Of a stretch of DNA of 64,000 nucleotides, positions 62,993 to 64,000 are shown piece after piece. The stretch spans positions 310,001-374,000 of the forward strand of contig BQMF02000140.1 in the NCBI GenBank assembly GCA_027922465.2, read 5' to 3'. Under the pieces are notes generated by a model. The model was not told the DNA's origin. It saw only the letters and a list, made by a program, of their open reading frames with translations, and ran no database searches. Position 1 is the stretch's first letter; each line of letters opens with the position of its first letter. Source of the DNA: Turritopsis dohrnii. Taxonomy: Eukaryota; Cnidaria; Hydrozoa; Anthoathecata; Oceaniidae. The translations under genes were made by a program, and so were the position numbers.

Positions 62993-64000
62993 CAGGGTGG
63001 CCCAAAAAAAAGCCTACCCTGGTTTAAATAGCTAATTCAGCCAAAAATATTTACATTGAAATTTTGATTCTTATACCATTCGAAAGAAAATTTTATAAGC
63101 TTTCTAAAATTATATGATACGTATCTTCAGCATTATTACTTTGCGAGAAAATCAAATTTTTATCTTTCACTCAAAGTAGTTAAGATTTAAAGATCAATTA
63201 AAACACTTTCAAAATAGAAATTAATGATACGTTAAATTACAAAGTAATAAACACAAATTACAAAGTAATGAAAAGGACAATGAAATATGACGTGTCCGTC
63301 AAATGTTTTGACTTAAAAAATCAAACAAATGTTTTTGCATGTTAAAAAGGTTGAAAATGCAGTTGACAGTGGAGCAACGAGTCTTTGAGGTAACAAAATA
63401 TCATGAAACAAAAAGCTACATTGCTGTTAGGGAAGCATTCCGCCAACGGTTTCCCGGACGTGCCGCCCCATGCAAGAAAACGATACACAAGAACATTCAA
63501 AAATATCAGCAAAATGGTACCAGTCTTAACATGAACAAGGGACATTCAGGTCGACGTAGATCTTCTCGCACGCCTCAGAATGTGAATATTGTAAGAAATG
63601 CTCTCGTTGCCAATCCTAGAGTAAGTACACGGAGGAATGGAATTCCAGTAAGCCGTGCAACTTTTCAGAGGATTGTTCAAAATGATTTAAGGTGGCATCC
63701 CTTCAAAATGCATGTCCGGCATGAGCTAAAACAGGGAGATTCTGTGAGAAGAGTCAGATTTTGCCAATGGTTTGAAAATCAATGCCATAACCCAAGGTTT
63801 TTGTAAAACCTAGTGATTGGTGACGAAGCATCATTTGCTTTAAATGGACAGGTAAATAACCATAACGTCCGAATGTATGCAGAAAAAGGTAACCCCCCTG
63901 CATTTCAATTTGATGTGTCAAGTGATCGTCGTAAGCTGACAGTATGGGCAGGAATTTGTGGGAACGGAACACTTGTCGGGCCTTACTTTTTTGATGGGAA
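62993..64000 (+). mobile_element. Tc1/mariner-like transposon, 5' part (runs off the window)
   Basis: TA-CAGGGTGGCCCAAAAAAAAG at 62991 is a typical 5' terminus. It precedes a transposase frame by about 345 bp. The right end lies beyond the window. The terminus is related to the solo end at 4399 but not to the CAGTGTGTCCC family. Confidence 0.7.
63339..64000 (+). pseudogene. Mariner-like transposase with one in-frame stop, 3' end outside window
   Basis: The frame starts at ATG 63339 (a second ATG at 63357 begins MQLTVEQRVFEVTKYHE). Residues 1-120 hold paired helix-turn-helix-like regions (SYIAVREAFRQRFPGRAAPC, GRRRSSRTPQNVNIVRNALV, ISVSRATFQRI-like PVSRATFQRIVQNDL). The TAA at 63804-63806 follows NPRFL. 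The same frame then continues through NLVIGDEASFALNGQVNNHN (first catalytic Asp) and RRKLTVWAGICGNGTLVGPY, the second core block, to the end of the window. The stop is thus a single substitution or a readthrough position. The family is the arthropod/cnidarian HTH-Tnp mariner-like group by pattern. The second Asp lies near or beyond the window end. Confidence 0.75.

Overview
The window is AT-rich DNA from an invertebrate metazoan. Spliced exons with GT..AG borders, TTAGGG-type repeats, a tRNA-derived SINE, and Penelope, DIRS/Ngaro, CR1/L2-type LINE, Ty3/gypsy, Tc1/mariner and XPG/CXC transposon genes together suggest a cnidarian (hydrozoan-like) genome. That placement is an inference from element content, not from a marker gene. 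No bacterial or organellar genes were seen. About half of the window is identifiable mobile DNA, mostly decayed and often nested.

Layout. 0-2.4 kb: last exons of an unrecognised spliced gene whose large intron holds a GACGTC-rich terminal-inverted-repeat (TIR) element. 4.0-5.4 kb: Tc1/mariner ends and a DIRS/Ngaro relic. 6.6-8.2 kb: a complete foldback element with a 5-bp target duplication and a 125-bp-period array of NRF1-like palindromes. 9.2-11.4, 15.5-17.0 and 20.3-24.7 kb: one unclassified repeat family in long, inverted and tandem (545-635 bp) forms. 25.2-29.1 kb: a 5'-complete Ty3/gypsy element (LTR, tRNA-Ser primer site, gag-protease-RT-RNase H-integrase start) with nonsense and frameshift damage, and a SINE inside its integrase zinc finger. 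29.2-32.8 kb: two copies of one LINE in opposite orientation, one lacking most of its RT. 32.9-34.5 kb: three exons of a RecQ-like helicase, cut off by that LINE. 35.3-36.0 kb: pogo-like repeats. 36.4 kb: a hairpin around telomere-like repeats. 38.4-41.4 kb: head-to-tail copies of a ~1.3-1.5 kb element with Helentron-like ends, one carrying a 189-bp hairpin insertion. 45.0-50.6 kb: DIRS relics around a 3.2-kb Tc1-type element that contains a Penelope element. 50.6-56.7 kb: a long LINE (winged-helix and SGNH-esterase ORF1, endonuclease, RT) interrupted by a Helentron-like copy, itself holding a PIF/Harbinger-type MITE. 56.9-62.8 kb: the most striking feature, a 5.9-kb element with ~250-bp TIRs filled by one five-exon gene of about 1,460 codons. 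The gene combines Cys/His fingers, a DDE-like region, an XPG/PIN-like nuclease and a tesmin-type CXC domain. 63.0-64.0 kb: the start of a mariner-like transposase running off the window.

How the genes work together. Apart from the partial genes at 0.3-2.4, 18.7, 32.9-34.5 and 36.0 kb, the coding content serves transposition. The XPG/CXC element is the best preserved: every splice phase agrees, and a single one-base frameshift is the only visible lesion. Its domain order resembles my memory of the XPG-nuclease branch of Academ DNA transposons; I could not check this.
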